From the NCBI RefSeq assembly GCF_014170335.1, contig NZ_LZZS01000040.1, positions 237,987-301,986 on the forward strand: a stretch of DNA of 64,000 nt. The letters are read 5' to 3'. The DNA comes from Achromobacter sp. UMC46. GTDB taxonomy: Bacteria > Pseudomonadota > Gammaproteobacteria > Burkholderiales > Burkholderiaceae_B. The notes under the pieces were generated by a model. It worked only from the letters and a program-made list of their open reading frames with translations, did not search any database and was not told where the DNA came from. A program made the position numbers and the translations under genes. Numbering within the stretch: position 1 is the stretch's first letter; the number at the start of each line of letters is the position of its first letter. This document shows positions 24,679 through 32,379 of the stretch, piece after piece.

Positions 24679-25683
24679 ATGTCTACGCTTGCCGAGTCTC
24701 CTGTTCCCTCGAACGAATCCGCCGCCGCGCCCGCGGACACGGCCTATGATCCGACGCAAAAGCAGAAATCGCAGGCCAAGACGGCGCGCATCCCGATCAA
24801 GATCATTCCCGCCGAACGCCTGAAGAAGCCCGAATGGATCCGCGTGAAGGCCGCCGCGCCCGGGTCGCGCTTCTACGACATCAAGCGCATCCTGCGGGAA
24901 CACAACCTGCATACCGTGTGCGAAGAAGCCTCCTGCCCGAACATCGGCGAATGCTTCGGCAAGGGCACGGCCACGTTCATGATCATGGGCGACAAGTGCA
25001 CGCGCCGCTGCCCGTTCTGTGACGTGGGCCACGGTCGCCCCGATCCGCTGGATACGAAAGAACCCGAGAACCTGGCGCGCACCATCGCTGCCTTGAAGCT
25101 GTCTTACGTCGTGATCACTTCGGTCGACCGCGACGATTTGCGCGATGGCGGCGCCGCTCACTTCGTGGATTGCATCACGCACGTCCGCGAACTGTCGCCC
25201 ACCACCCGCATCGAAGTGCTGGTGCCCGACTTCCGCGGCCGCCTGGACCGCGCGCTGGCGATCCTGAATGCCGGCCCCCCGGACGTCATGAACCACAACC
25301 TGGAAACCGTGCCGCGCCTGTACAAGCAGGCACGTCCGGGTTCGGATTACATGCACTCGCTGAAGCTGCTGGCCGAGTTCAAGAAGCTGCACCCGGAAGT
25401 GGCCACCAAGTCCGGCCTGATGCTGGGCCTGGGCGAGACCGACGAAGAAATCCTGCAAGTGATGCGCGACATGCGCGAACACAATGTGGACATGCTGACG
25501 ATCGGCCAGTATTTGCAGCCGTCGGAGCACCACTTGCCCGTGTTGCGTTATGTGCATCCGGACACGTTCGCCATGTTCGAACGCGAGGCGTATGCGATGG
25601 GGTTCTCGCACGCGGCGGTGGGCGCGATGGTGCGGTCTTCGTACCATGCGGATGAACAGGCGCATGCGGCTGGGGTGAACTAG
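24679..25683 (+). CDS. lipA: Lipoyl synthase
   Basis: 334 residues. The auxiliary cluster is bound by CEEASCPNIGECF near residue 85 and the radical-SAM cluster by CTRRCPFCD near residue 111. It inserts two sulfur atoms into protein-bound octanoyl groups, completing lipoylation after LipB. An N-terminal extension of about 45 residues rich in Ala, Lys and Gln precedes the core, as in many beta-proteobacteria. Just before the start there is a short palindrome AGACCG-GG-CGGTCT (24640-24653). The polysaccharide island begins immediately after its stop. Confidence 0.96.
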   Translation: MSTLAESPVPSNESAAAPADTAYDPTQKQKSQAKTARIPIKIIPAERLKKPEWIRVKAAAPGSRFYDIKRILREHNLHTVCEEASCPNIGECFGKGTATFMIMGDKCTRRCPFCDVGHGRPDPLDTKEPENLARTIAALKLSYVVITSVDRDDLRDGGAAHFVDCITHVRELSPTTRIEVLVPDFRGRLDRALAILNAGPPDVMNHNLETVPRLYKQARPGSDYMHSLKLLAEFKKLHPEVATKSGLMLGLGETDEEILQVMRDMREHNVDMLTIGQYLQPSEHHLPVLRYVHPDTFAMFEREAYAMGFSHAAVGAMVRSSYHADEQAHAAGVN

Positions 25684-25879
25684 ACTGCCGTATTTTGCAT
25701 AGGGGGCCCGGGCGACGGTTCGCCGGGCAATTCGGAGAATAAAAATTCAATCGGTTCGTGCTGAGTCCTCTAGAGGCCAGGGCCCCTTCATTGGAAGCCT
25801 GCCGAGTCTTGGGGCAACTCGTAATTTCTGGCTGGCACTGGCAGCTGCCCTGGCAGTCTTTACGGTATTCAATCGACTC

Positions 25880-27169
25880 GTGCCGCCGATGCAGTCGCCG
25901 GATGAGCCTGTCCATATCATGCGCGCCTATCTGCTCTCGGAGGGAGTAGTGTTCCTGCACAGCCAAAACGGCAGGGATTCAGGCGGCATGATAGACCCAA
26001 GCCTTACCAAGTATTCCATAGACGCGCAGGCCGATATCGCCGCTAATGAGGTCGGTAAAGTCTCGGCCGAGCGGATAAAAGCCCTGTCGTCAATGAGGTG
26101 GTCTGGCAAGAGGGAGTTCTTTGAGATTCCGACCACTAGCTACTATTTCCCAGCGATTTATATTCCGCAAGCCGTCGGGCTCGCTATCGGCGAAGGCCTG
26201 AATTTGTCGGTCCAGCAGTCGTACTATCTCGCGCGATACTTCTCATTTCTGGCGGCTGTGGCGGTTTTTATGCTGGCGATCAGCATCTTTCCCATCAATC
26301 CGCTAACGGTAGGTTTGTTGATTATTCCCATGACCGTCTTCCAGCTAATGGGCGCGGGCATGGACGGCTTTTCATTGGCACTGACGATCCTGGCGGTCAG
26401 CGTCTTTCTACGTTTGGCACAGCGGGTAGACGACAGGGCGTCGATGGTTTGGTCTTATCTTCTGATAGTGTTGATCTTCGTCCTGGCAACTAGCCGGATT
26501 CAGATCGCATCATTCGTGCTCATGCCGTTCGCATTGGCGTTGGCCACTCGCCGGATACGCTACTTTTGGCAAGGCTTGATTGTGACAGTTTGCGTGCTGG
26601 GGTGGCTAGCGACTACTATCGCGGCCAACAAAGACGGCGGCATGCAACACGCTGGCTACAGTCACGTGGAGGTGCTCAAGTACTACCTGTGGCATCCTCG
26701 TGAACTGCTGCGCATCATCTACCACACGGTGATTGCACCCTACAACCGCCACATTTTCGTGCAGCAGTTCATTGGCGTGCTGGGGTGGTTGGATACTTGG
26801 TTTCGGACGGGCTACTACAACACCATGTGGGTGCTGTTGCTGCTCGTCGGCTTTCTTTCAGTGTCATTTAAGGATCTGAAGCGGGATTGGCTGCCCCGAT
26901 TGGCGCTGGCAATCATGTTCCTGGGTGCATGCTTCACGATTTATTTTGCATTGCTGGTTCAATGGAACAAGTTTCCGACCGATTCGATCCTCGGTGTGCA
27001 GGGGCGGTACTTCACAATTCCAGTTGTTGCTCTGGCGTACGCGGCCAGCGGCGACCGCGGTTTTAAAAGTACAGGAGCGAAGGTCGCCATCCCGCTTTTG
27101 GTCGTGATCGCAATGCTGACGCTTGCCAGAATGCCGCAGGTTTTGCTTGACCGTTATTTCATTGGTTGA
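25880..27169 (+). CDS. DUF2142-like polytopic membrane protein, probable GT-C-type glycosyltransferase
   Basis: 429 residues from the GTG at 25880, with roughly nine to eleven hydrophobic segments. The opening PPMQSPDEPVHIMRAYLLSEG is the conserved first periplasmic loop of DUF2142, with the acidic PDEP-x-H motif that resembles GT-C catalytic loops. In the family a first transmembrane helix precedes this loop, and such a helix (NFWLALAAALAVFTVF) is encoded in the same frame just upstream of 25880. However, no ATG, GTG or TTG occurs between the in-frame stop at 25700 and 25880. The nearest plausible alternative is ATT 25745, seven bases after CGGAG. The true start is therefore probably upstream and non-canonical, or there is a frameshift. 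A likely role is transfer of a lipid-linked sugar in the periplasm. Confidence 0.75.
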   Translation: MPPMQSPDEPVHIMRAYLLSEGVVFLHSQNGRDSGGMIDPSLTKYSIDAQADIAANEVGKVSAERIKALSSMRWSGKREFFEIPTTSYYFPAIYIPQAVGLAIGEGLNLSVQQSYYLARYFSFLAAVAVFMLAISIFPINPLTVGLLIIPMTVFQLMGAGMDGFSLALTILAVSVFLRLAQRVDDRASMVWSYLLIVLIFVLATSRIQIASFVLMPFALALATRRIRYFWQGLIVTVCVLGWLATTIAANKDGGMQHAGYSHVEVLKYYLWHPRELLRIIYHTVIAPYNRHIFVQQFIGVLGWLDTWFRTGYYNTMWVLLLLVGFLSVSFKDLKRDWLPRLALAIMFLGACFTIYFALLVQWNKFPTDSILGVQGRYFTIPVVALAYAASGDRGFKSTGAKVAIPLLVVIAMLTLARMPQVLLDRYFIG

Positions 27170-27180
27170 CGTTACTAGCC

Positions 27181-28170
27181 ATGTCCCAAATAGAGCAATA
27201 CAAAGTCGCCGTGGTGATCCCGGCCTACAAGGTCGTGCGCCATATCCTTGACGTCATTGCTGAGATCGGCCCCGAAGTCAGCGGAATTTTCGTTGTCGAT
27301 GACAATTGCCCCGATGGTTCGGGTGCGTATGTTTCGGAACACTGTCGCGACCTGCGCGTGACCGTGCTGAAAAATGACGTGAATCGAGGTGTGGGCGGCG
27401 CGGTAATGACTGGCTATCGTCAGGCGATCGATGCAGGCTACGACATCATGGTGAAGGTAGATGGGGACGGTCAAATGGATCCCAGACTGATACCCGATTT
27501 CGTCGCACCGATCATTGCTGGTGAAGCCGACTACACCAAGGGCAACCGGTTCTTCGATCTTGAGACGCTGCGGGCTATGCCGCGCAAACGTCTGTTCGGC
27601 AATGCCGTCCTGTCATTTATGACGAAGTTCTCGTCCGGCTATTGGGACCTGTTCGATCCTACTAATGGCTATACGGCCATTCACGCTCGGGTGGCTGAGC
27701 ACCTGCCGTTCCACAAAATCAGCGAACGTTATTTTTTTGAAACGGACATCTTGTTTCGCTTGAACTTGATTGGCGCGGTCGTCATGGATGTGCCCATGGA
27801 CGCCCGTTACGCTGACGAGGTCAGCAATCTGAAGATCTCGAAAATCGTGGGTGAGTTTTCACTTAAGCACATCCGGAATTCGTTAAAACGGATCTTCTAC
27901 AACTATTACCTGCGCGGCTTCTCCATTGCGTCACTGGAATTGCCAGCAGGCGTTCTGCTACTGGCGTTTGGCGTGCTCTACGGAGGCTCGCGTTGGATTT
28001 CATCCAGCATGAGCGGTGAGCCGACACCGGCGGGAACGGTGATGCTGGCTGCCCTGCCAGTGCTTATCGGCATTCAACTGATACTCGCATTCGTTGGATA
28101 TGATATATCCCGTGTGCCGCACAAGACGCTGCACAAAGCGTCTCTGCTTAAGAATAGAGGAAGGCGGTGA
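27181..28170 (+). CDS. GT2 family polyprenyl-phosphate sugar synthase (DPM1-like)
   Basis: 329 residues. The N-terminal 230 residues form a GT-A domain: VVIPAYKVVRHILDVIAEIG, FVVDDNCPDGSG (first DxD-like acidic pair near residue 41), VKVDGDGQMDP near 95 carrying the metal-binding DGD, then two C-terminal transmembrane helices (about 250-275 and 285-310). The layout resembles dolichol- or undecaprenyl-phosphate glycosyltransferases that load a sugar from NDP-sugar onto carrier lipid. The ATG at 27181 is 11 bases downstream of the previous stop. Its own stop is overlapped by the small transporter gene that follows (GTGA), the usual arrangement for synthase plus flippase. The sugar is not known. 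Confidence 0.87.
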   Translation: MSQIEQYKVAVVIPAYKVVRHILDVIAEIGPEVSGIFVVDDNCPDGSGAYVSEHCRDLRVTVLKNDVNRGVGGAVMTGYRQAIDAGYDIMVKVDGDGQMDPRLIPDFVAPIIAGEADYTKGNRFFDLETLRAMPRKRLFGNAVLSFMTKFSSGYWDLFDPTNGYTAIHARVAEHLPFHKISERYFFETDILFRLNLIGAVVMDVPMDARYADEVSNLKISKIVGEFSLKHIRNSLKRIFYNYYLRGFSIASLELPAGVLLLAFGVLYGGSRWISSSMSGEPTPAGTVMLAALPVLIGIQLILAFVGYDISRVPHKTLHKASLLKNRGRR

Positions 28171-28520
28171 TTTCGTTCAAACAATTGCTCGGCACCCTGT
28201 TTACCGTTCTGTCTCTGTCGGTGGGACAGGTGCTATTCAAGATTGCGGCGTCCAAGATCGATGTGCAAGGAAAGGGTGTTCTTCAGGGTTTCCTATTAAA
28301 TCCAGCCTTGATCGTCGCGTTGGCCGTGTATGGCTTTGCGACCATTGCGTGGCTATGGGTTTTGAAGGAGATCCCGCTACGCACCGCTTATCCCTTTATC
28401 GCCCTCGGCTTCGTGATCGTCCCGATCATGGGGCATTTCTTCTTGGGGGAGGCATTTAAGTGGACATCGCTGGTGGGTGCCCTAGTCATTGTGCTTGGTG
28501 TCTATATTTCAGTGCGTTAG
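28167..28520 (+). CDS. Small EamA/SMR-type membrane protein, probable lipid-linked sugar flippase
   Basis: 117 residues with four hydrophobic helices, the size of one EamA repeat and of ArnE/ArnF subunits. The pattern FTVLSLSVGQVLFKIAA, IAWLWVLKEIPLRTAYPF and VGALVIVLGVYIS is typical of the small-multidrug-resistance fold used by ArnE/F to flip undecaprenyl-phosphate-aminoarabinose. Since it is translated in overlap with a polyprenyl-phosphate sugar synthase, I infer that it flips that product across the inner membrane. An SMR drug exporter would be the alternative, but the context argues against it. The GTG start overlaps the upstream stop. Confidence 0.8.
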   Translation: MISFKQLLGTLFTVLSLSVGQVLFKIAASKIDVQGKGVLQGFLLNPALIVALAVYGFATIAWLWVLKEIPLRTAYPFIALGFVIVPIMGHFFLGEAFKWTSLVGALVIVLGVYISVR

Positions 28521-28652
28521 GGTGTCGTTCGTCCACAATGGGCGAGCAGATTATTTTCTGCAGCTGCAGGCATTATGCAATTTAGCGTTTGGAAACTAGG
28601 CGATCACACTGCCTTAACAATGTGACGCGGATCAAGGAAATGAAGGAAAAGC

Positions 28653-29426
28653 ATGCCCATTTCTGAAGCGGAAGTTCTGAAGGCCAGGAAACGATTGCTT
28701 CAAATGCACTTTGAAAGCGGTGTCGGCCACATTGGCGGCAACATGTCGTGCCTAGATGTATTACTGCTGGTGCAGCATGAATACTTGACTTTGCGGGACC
28801 GCTTTGTTCTGTCAAAAGGGCATTCCGCCGGCGCACTATATATTGCGCTATGGAGCGTAGGCCGTCTGTCTGACGATGCGCTTAAGCAATTCCACAAAGA
28901 CGACACTTTGTTGGCGGGCCACCCCCCAGCCTCGGGCATCGCGGATATCCGTTTCGCCACGGGCAGTCTTGGCCACGGTCTGTCGCTCGCGGCGGGCACC
29001 GCGAAAGCGCTCAAGATCAAGCAGCAGCCAGGTCATGTGTTTTGCCTGACCTCTGACGGGGAATGGCAAGAAGGCTCCACGTGGGAGGCCCTCACGTTTG
29101 CGGCTCATCACCGATTGGACAACCTCACCGTCCTGGTTGATCACAATGGTCTTCAAGGTTTCGGCCGAACCTCTACCGTTGCGTCGATGTCGCCATTGAC
29201 CGAGAAGATTGCCGGCTTCAACGTGGATATCCAACGCGTTGATGGCCACAAACTTGATCAGATACGAGTCGTGTTGGATGAGCCTACCGACAAGTGCCGG
29301 GTGGTGATCCTGGACACGGTCAAAGGCCGTGGTGTTCCATTCATGGAAGACAGGATGGAATGGCACTACCTCCCGCTCAAGAAAGAGCAATATGCTCAAG
29401 CGCTGCTTGATCTGGAATCACAATGA
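28653..29426 (+). CDS. Transketolase-like protein, N-terminal (TPP pyrophosphate-binding) subunit
   Basis: 257 residues covering only the first domain of transketolase. The thiamine diphosphate motif is SDGEWQEGSTWEALTFAAHH with the downstream DHNGLQ (GDG-x-N-type motif, residues about 130-170), and the early KGHSAGALYIAL and TGSLGHGLSLAAG loops match transketolase substrate/cofactor loops. The second half is encoded by the next gene, overlapping by four bases (ATGA), so the pair forms a two-subunit enzyme. It transfers a two-carbon ketol unit; its presence inside a polysaccharide locus suggests a role in making a modified or branched sugar, not central metabolism. The N-terminus is shorter than in housekeeping Tkt. 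Confidence 0.9.
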   Translation: MPISEAEVLKARKRLLQMHFESGVGHIGGNMSCLDVLLLVQHEYLTLRDRFVLSKGHSAGALYIALWSVGRLSDDALKQFHKDDTLLAGHPPASGIADIRFATGSLGHGLSLAAGTAKALKIKQQPGHVFCLTSDGEWQEGSTWEALTFAAHHRLDNLTVLVDHNGLQGFGRTSTVASMSPLTEKIAGFNVDIQRVDGHKLDQIRVVLDEPTDKCRVVILDTVKGRGVPFMEDRMEWHYLPLKKEQYAQALLDLESQ

Positions 29427-30334
29427 GAAAGCAACTTTGCGATGGGCTCGTCTCTCGCGCGGCAAGCCCGGACATGGTGTTTTTGACGGGCGATCTGGGC
29501 TTCATGGCGCTTGAGCCGCTGCAAGATACATTGGGCAAGCGCTTTATCAATGCCGGCGTGGCGGAGCAAAACATGGTGTCGGTTGCTGCCGCGATGGCGC
29601 GCGAGGGTCTGGAGACTTGGATCTACAGTATCGCCCCGTTCTGCTATGCACGGCCGTTCGAACAAATTCGTAACGACATAACGTTTCACAAACTTCCGGT
29701 CAAACTGATTGGCAACGGTGGGGGCTATGGATACGGCGTGATGGGGCCCACGCATCACGCCATCGAAGACTACGGGATATTGCTTACGCTGCCTCACATG
29801 CGCGTATACATCCCGGCGTTTGATGAAGACGTCCAAGGAGTGCTCGACAGTGCTGCTGCCAGTGTCGATCCGGCATATATTCGCCTAGGTCGCGGCGAGG
29901 CTCCAGCTGGCTACATTGTTCCAGACTATGCTCCTTGGCGTCAGCTCATCGTCGGCAATGGAATGACCGTGATTGTTGCTGGCCCGCTAGCCGGCACGTA
30001 CCTGCTCGGTTTGCAGGCCTTGCCCGACGAAATCCGGCCCAACCTCTGGGTTGTGACCGAGCTCCCACTGGAGAAGAACCTGCCCCCGCCAGCCTTGATA
30101 GAGCAACTGGCCAGCGGACGTGGCGTATGCGTGGCCGAAGAACACGTCCGTCGCGGTGGCTTCGGTTCGGAGTTGGCCTTGTGGCTGTTGGACCGCAAGA
30201 TTGACCCTGGCGCGTTCCACCACTTATATGCTCGGGCGCACCATTACGCGACCTATGGCTCGCAGGGTTTCTTGCGCAAACACTCCGGACTGGATGCCTC
30301 CAGCGTGCTGGCTATTGTGGCCCCCAACCGTTGA
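29423..30334 (+). CDS. Transketolase-like protein, C-terminal (Pyr and C) subunit
   Basis: 303 residues with the pyrimidine-binding domain (about 1-165) and the C-terminal transketolase domain (about 180-300). The catalytic glutamate region appears as NAGVAEQNMVSVAAAMAREG near residue 45 and the pyrimidine-domain segment as GNGGGYGYGVMGPTHHAIED near residue 100. It pairs with the preceding subunit to give one full transketolase. It is more like the two-subunit enzymes (transketolase subunits A and B) found in secondary and envelope sugar loci than the 660-residue housekeeping enzyme. The next gene starts ten bases downstream. Confidence 0.9.
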   Translation: MRKQLCDGLVSRAASPDMVFLTGDLGFMALEPLQDTLGKRFINAGVAEQNMVSVAAAMAREGLETWIYSIAPFCYARPFEQIRNDITFHKLPVKLIGNGGGYGYGVMGPTHHAIEDYGILLTLPHMRVYIPAFDEDVQGVLDSAAASVDPAYIRLGRGEAPAGYIVPDYAPWRQLIVGNGMTVIVAGPLAGTYLLGLQALPDEIRPNLWVVTELPLEKNLPPPALIEQLASGRGVCVAEEHVRRGGFGSELALWLLDRKIDPGAFHHLYARAHHYATYGSQGFLRKHSGLDASSVLAIVAPNR

Positions 30335-30344
30335 TTCATTGATC

Positions 30345-32309
30345 ATGACCTTGATTACGCATATCAAGGCCCTCAAGGGCCCTGTTCTTGTTGCCGGCGC
30401 TTCCGGCTTTATCGGCGCCAACCTTTTCAAGATGATCCTTGCGCAACGACAGGACGTCTTTGCATGTGTTCGCCGGGAGAAGGGATGGAGGCTCGCAGAC
30501 GTCAATGACGACAATATCGTCGCGGTGGATCTTAATGACTCCGCGGCAACCAAGAACCTGATAGATACGTTGGAGCCAAAGACCGTCTTCGACTGCACCT
30601 CCTACGGTGCCTATTCGTTCGAAGAAGATCCAGCGCTGATTTACCGTACCAACTTTCAAGCGCTAGTGAATCTGGTTGGGCTGCTCTCCAAGACACCGAT
30701 CGTCGCCTATATACATGCGGGCAGCTCTTCGGAATACGGAGTGAACTGCACTGCGCCTGAGGAAGCGGATCGATGTGAGCCCAACAGCCACTACGCAGTT
30801 TCTAAAGTTGCGGCAGCCTCTTATCTGGAATACATGGGCAAGCAGGGTTTCCCCTCCTCCAACCTGCGGCTCTACTCCGTATACGGTCCGCTCGAGGATT
30901 CCTCGCGCTTGATACCGAACCTGGTGCGCAAGGCTCTGGACGGCAAGCTTCCGCCTTTTGTGGATCCGAACACCTCACGGGATTTTATCTACGTTGACGA
31001 TGTATGCAGCGCTTTCGTTTTGGCAGCCACCAGGATGCAGCCTGACCAGTATGGCCACAACTTCAACATTGGGTCCGGTACAAAAACCACCATTGCTGAC
31101 CTGGCGGCGGTCGCACGCGACACTTTCGGCATACATGACGCACCTCAATATGGCCAAATGCAAGGGCGCGCCTGGGATTTGGCGGACTGGTACTCTAATC
31201 CGAACAAGGCCCGCGCTCAATTGGGTTGGGAGCCAGAGCATGGCTTGGCATCAGGCCTGCGATTGACTGCAAACTGGGTGGGCAATCTTAGCGAAGAGCA
31301 ATTTAGCACGGGTACCAAGAAGAATGCCGCAAACACGAAGCGCAGCTTGTCGGCGATCATCGCCTGCTACAAGGATGCACAAGCCATTCCGATTATGTAT
31401 CGGCGGCTGTCGGACACGTTCCAGAAGATCGGCATTGATTACGAGATCATCTTCGTCAACGACGGCAGCCCGGACAATAGTGCCGAAGTCATACGCGATA
31501 TCAGTGCTGCCGACAGCCGGGTCATCGGTATATCTCATTCGCGGAACTTTGGTTCACAGATGGCATTCCGTAGCGGTATGGAGCTCTCTACGAAGCATGG
31601 CGTCGTCCTGCTGGACGGAGACCTTCAAGATCCTCCGGAACTAATCGAGCAGTTCCACGCAAAATGGGAGGAGGGGAACGACGTTATTTATGGCCGTCGT
31701 ATCAAGCGCGACATGCCGTGGCACTGGGGGATGCTCTACAAGCTCTTTTATCGAGTCTTCGCCGCTTTTAGCTATATCAAGATCCCGCTGGATGCCGGTG
31801 ACTTTTCCTTGATTGACAGGCGTGTGGTGGGCTGGATGCTCAAATGCGGTGAACGCGACCTCTTCATGCGGGGGCTGCGTGCCTACGTCGGTTTCAAGCA
31901 GACGGGAGTCGACTATATACGCCCCGAGCGTATGTTCGGCGTGTCGACCAACAGTTTCGTCAAGAATTTGGACTGGGCTAAGAAGGGGATCTTCTCGTTT
32001 AGCAACACGCCTCTGACCATGCTTACCGCTACCGGGATCATGCTATTAGGGGTATCGGCGCTGCTTGCCCTAGTTGCGATTTTTCTGCGCATTTTCTTCC
32101 CAGAGGTTGCGCCCCGTGGCGCTACTACCCTGTTGTTAGCCACGTTGGGATTCGGGTCGTTGAATCTGTTCGCCATCGGACTTGTTGGCGAATACGTCGC
32201 CAAAATCATGGCCGAGGTGAAAGGTCGGCCACGTTTGATCCGCTCTGCGCTCATACGGAACGGCCAATCCACGGAGCTATTGCCGGACGGCAAGGACCAC
32301 GAGGCCTGA
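30345..32309 (+). CDS. Fusion protein: NAD-dependent SDR epimerase/reductase plus GT2 polyprenyl-phosphate glycosyltransferase
   Basis: 654 residues with two domains. Residues about 1-305 form an extended SDR: nucleotide loop GASGFIGAN near residue 20, HAGSSSEYG near 124 and the catalytic YAVSKVAAA (Tyr and Lys) near 147, with a YVDDVCSAFVLA sugar-epimerase segment. After a short linker, about 325-560 form a GT-A glycosyltransferase (SAIIACYKDAQ, IIFVNDGSPDNSAEVI, VVLLDGDLQDPPELI), followed by two transmembrane helices near 550-580 and 590-620, the GtrB/DPM1 layout. The frame runs without interruption between domains. It probably makes an NDP-sugar and loads it on undecaprenyl phosphate. The fusion is unusual; both halves retain their motifs. 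ATG 30345 was chosen because homologous SDRs begin just before the GASG loop. Confidence 0.88.
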   Translation: MTLITHIKALKGPVLVAGASGFIGANLFKMILAQRQDVFACVRREKGWRLADVNDDNIVAVDLNDSAATKNLIDTLEPKTVFDCTSYGAYSFEEDPALIYRTNFQALVNLVGLLSKTPIVAYIHAGSSSEYGVNCTAPEEADRCEPNSHYAVSKVAAASYLEYMGKQGFPSSNLRLYSVYGPLEDSSRLIPNLVRKALDGKLPPFVDPNTSRDFIYVDDVCSAFVLAATRMQPDQYGHNFNIGSGTKTTIADLAAVARDTFGIHDAPQYGQMQGRAWDLADWYSNPNKARAQLGWEPEHGLASGLRLTANWVGNLSEEQFSTGTKKNAANTKRSLSAIIACYKDAQAIPIMYRRLSDTFQKIGIDYEIIFVNDGSPDNSAEVIRDISAADSRVIGISHSRNFGSQMAFRSGMELSTKHGVVLLDGDLQDPPELIEQFHAKWEEGNDVIYGRRIKRDMPWHWGMLYKLFYRVFAAFSYIKIPLDAGDFSLIDRRVVGWMLKCGERDLFMRGLRAYVGFKQTGVDYIRPERMFGVSTNSFVKNLDWAKKGIFSFSNTPLTMLTATGIMLLGVSALLALVAIFLRIFFPEVAPRGATTLLLATLGFGSLNLFAIGLVGEYVAKIMAEVKGRPRLIRSALIRNGQSTELLPDGKDHEA

Positions 32310-32379
32310 TCGACATCATCCCTCCGCCTATTTGTATTCACGCTTTCCTTGCAGGAAAAAGCGCAAAAGGGAAATACAC

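Noticed and set aside
25706..25728. Imperfect GCCCGG.../...CCGGGC hairpin after lipA as terminator
   Set aside because: It has a bulge and no T-run; it may also overlap the 5' region of the DUF2142 gene.
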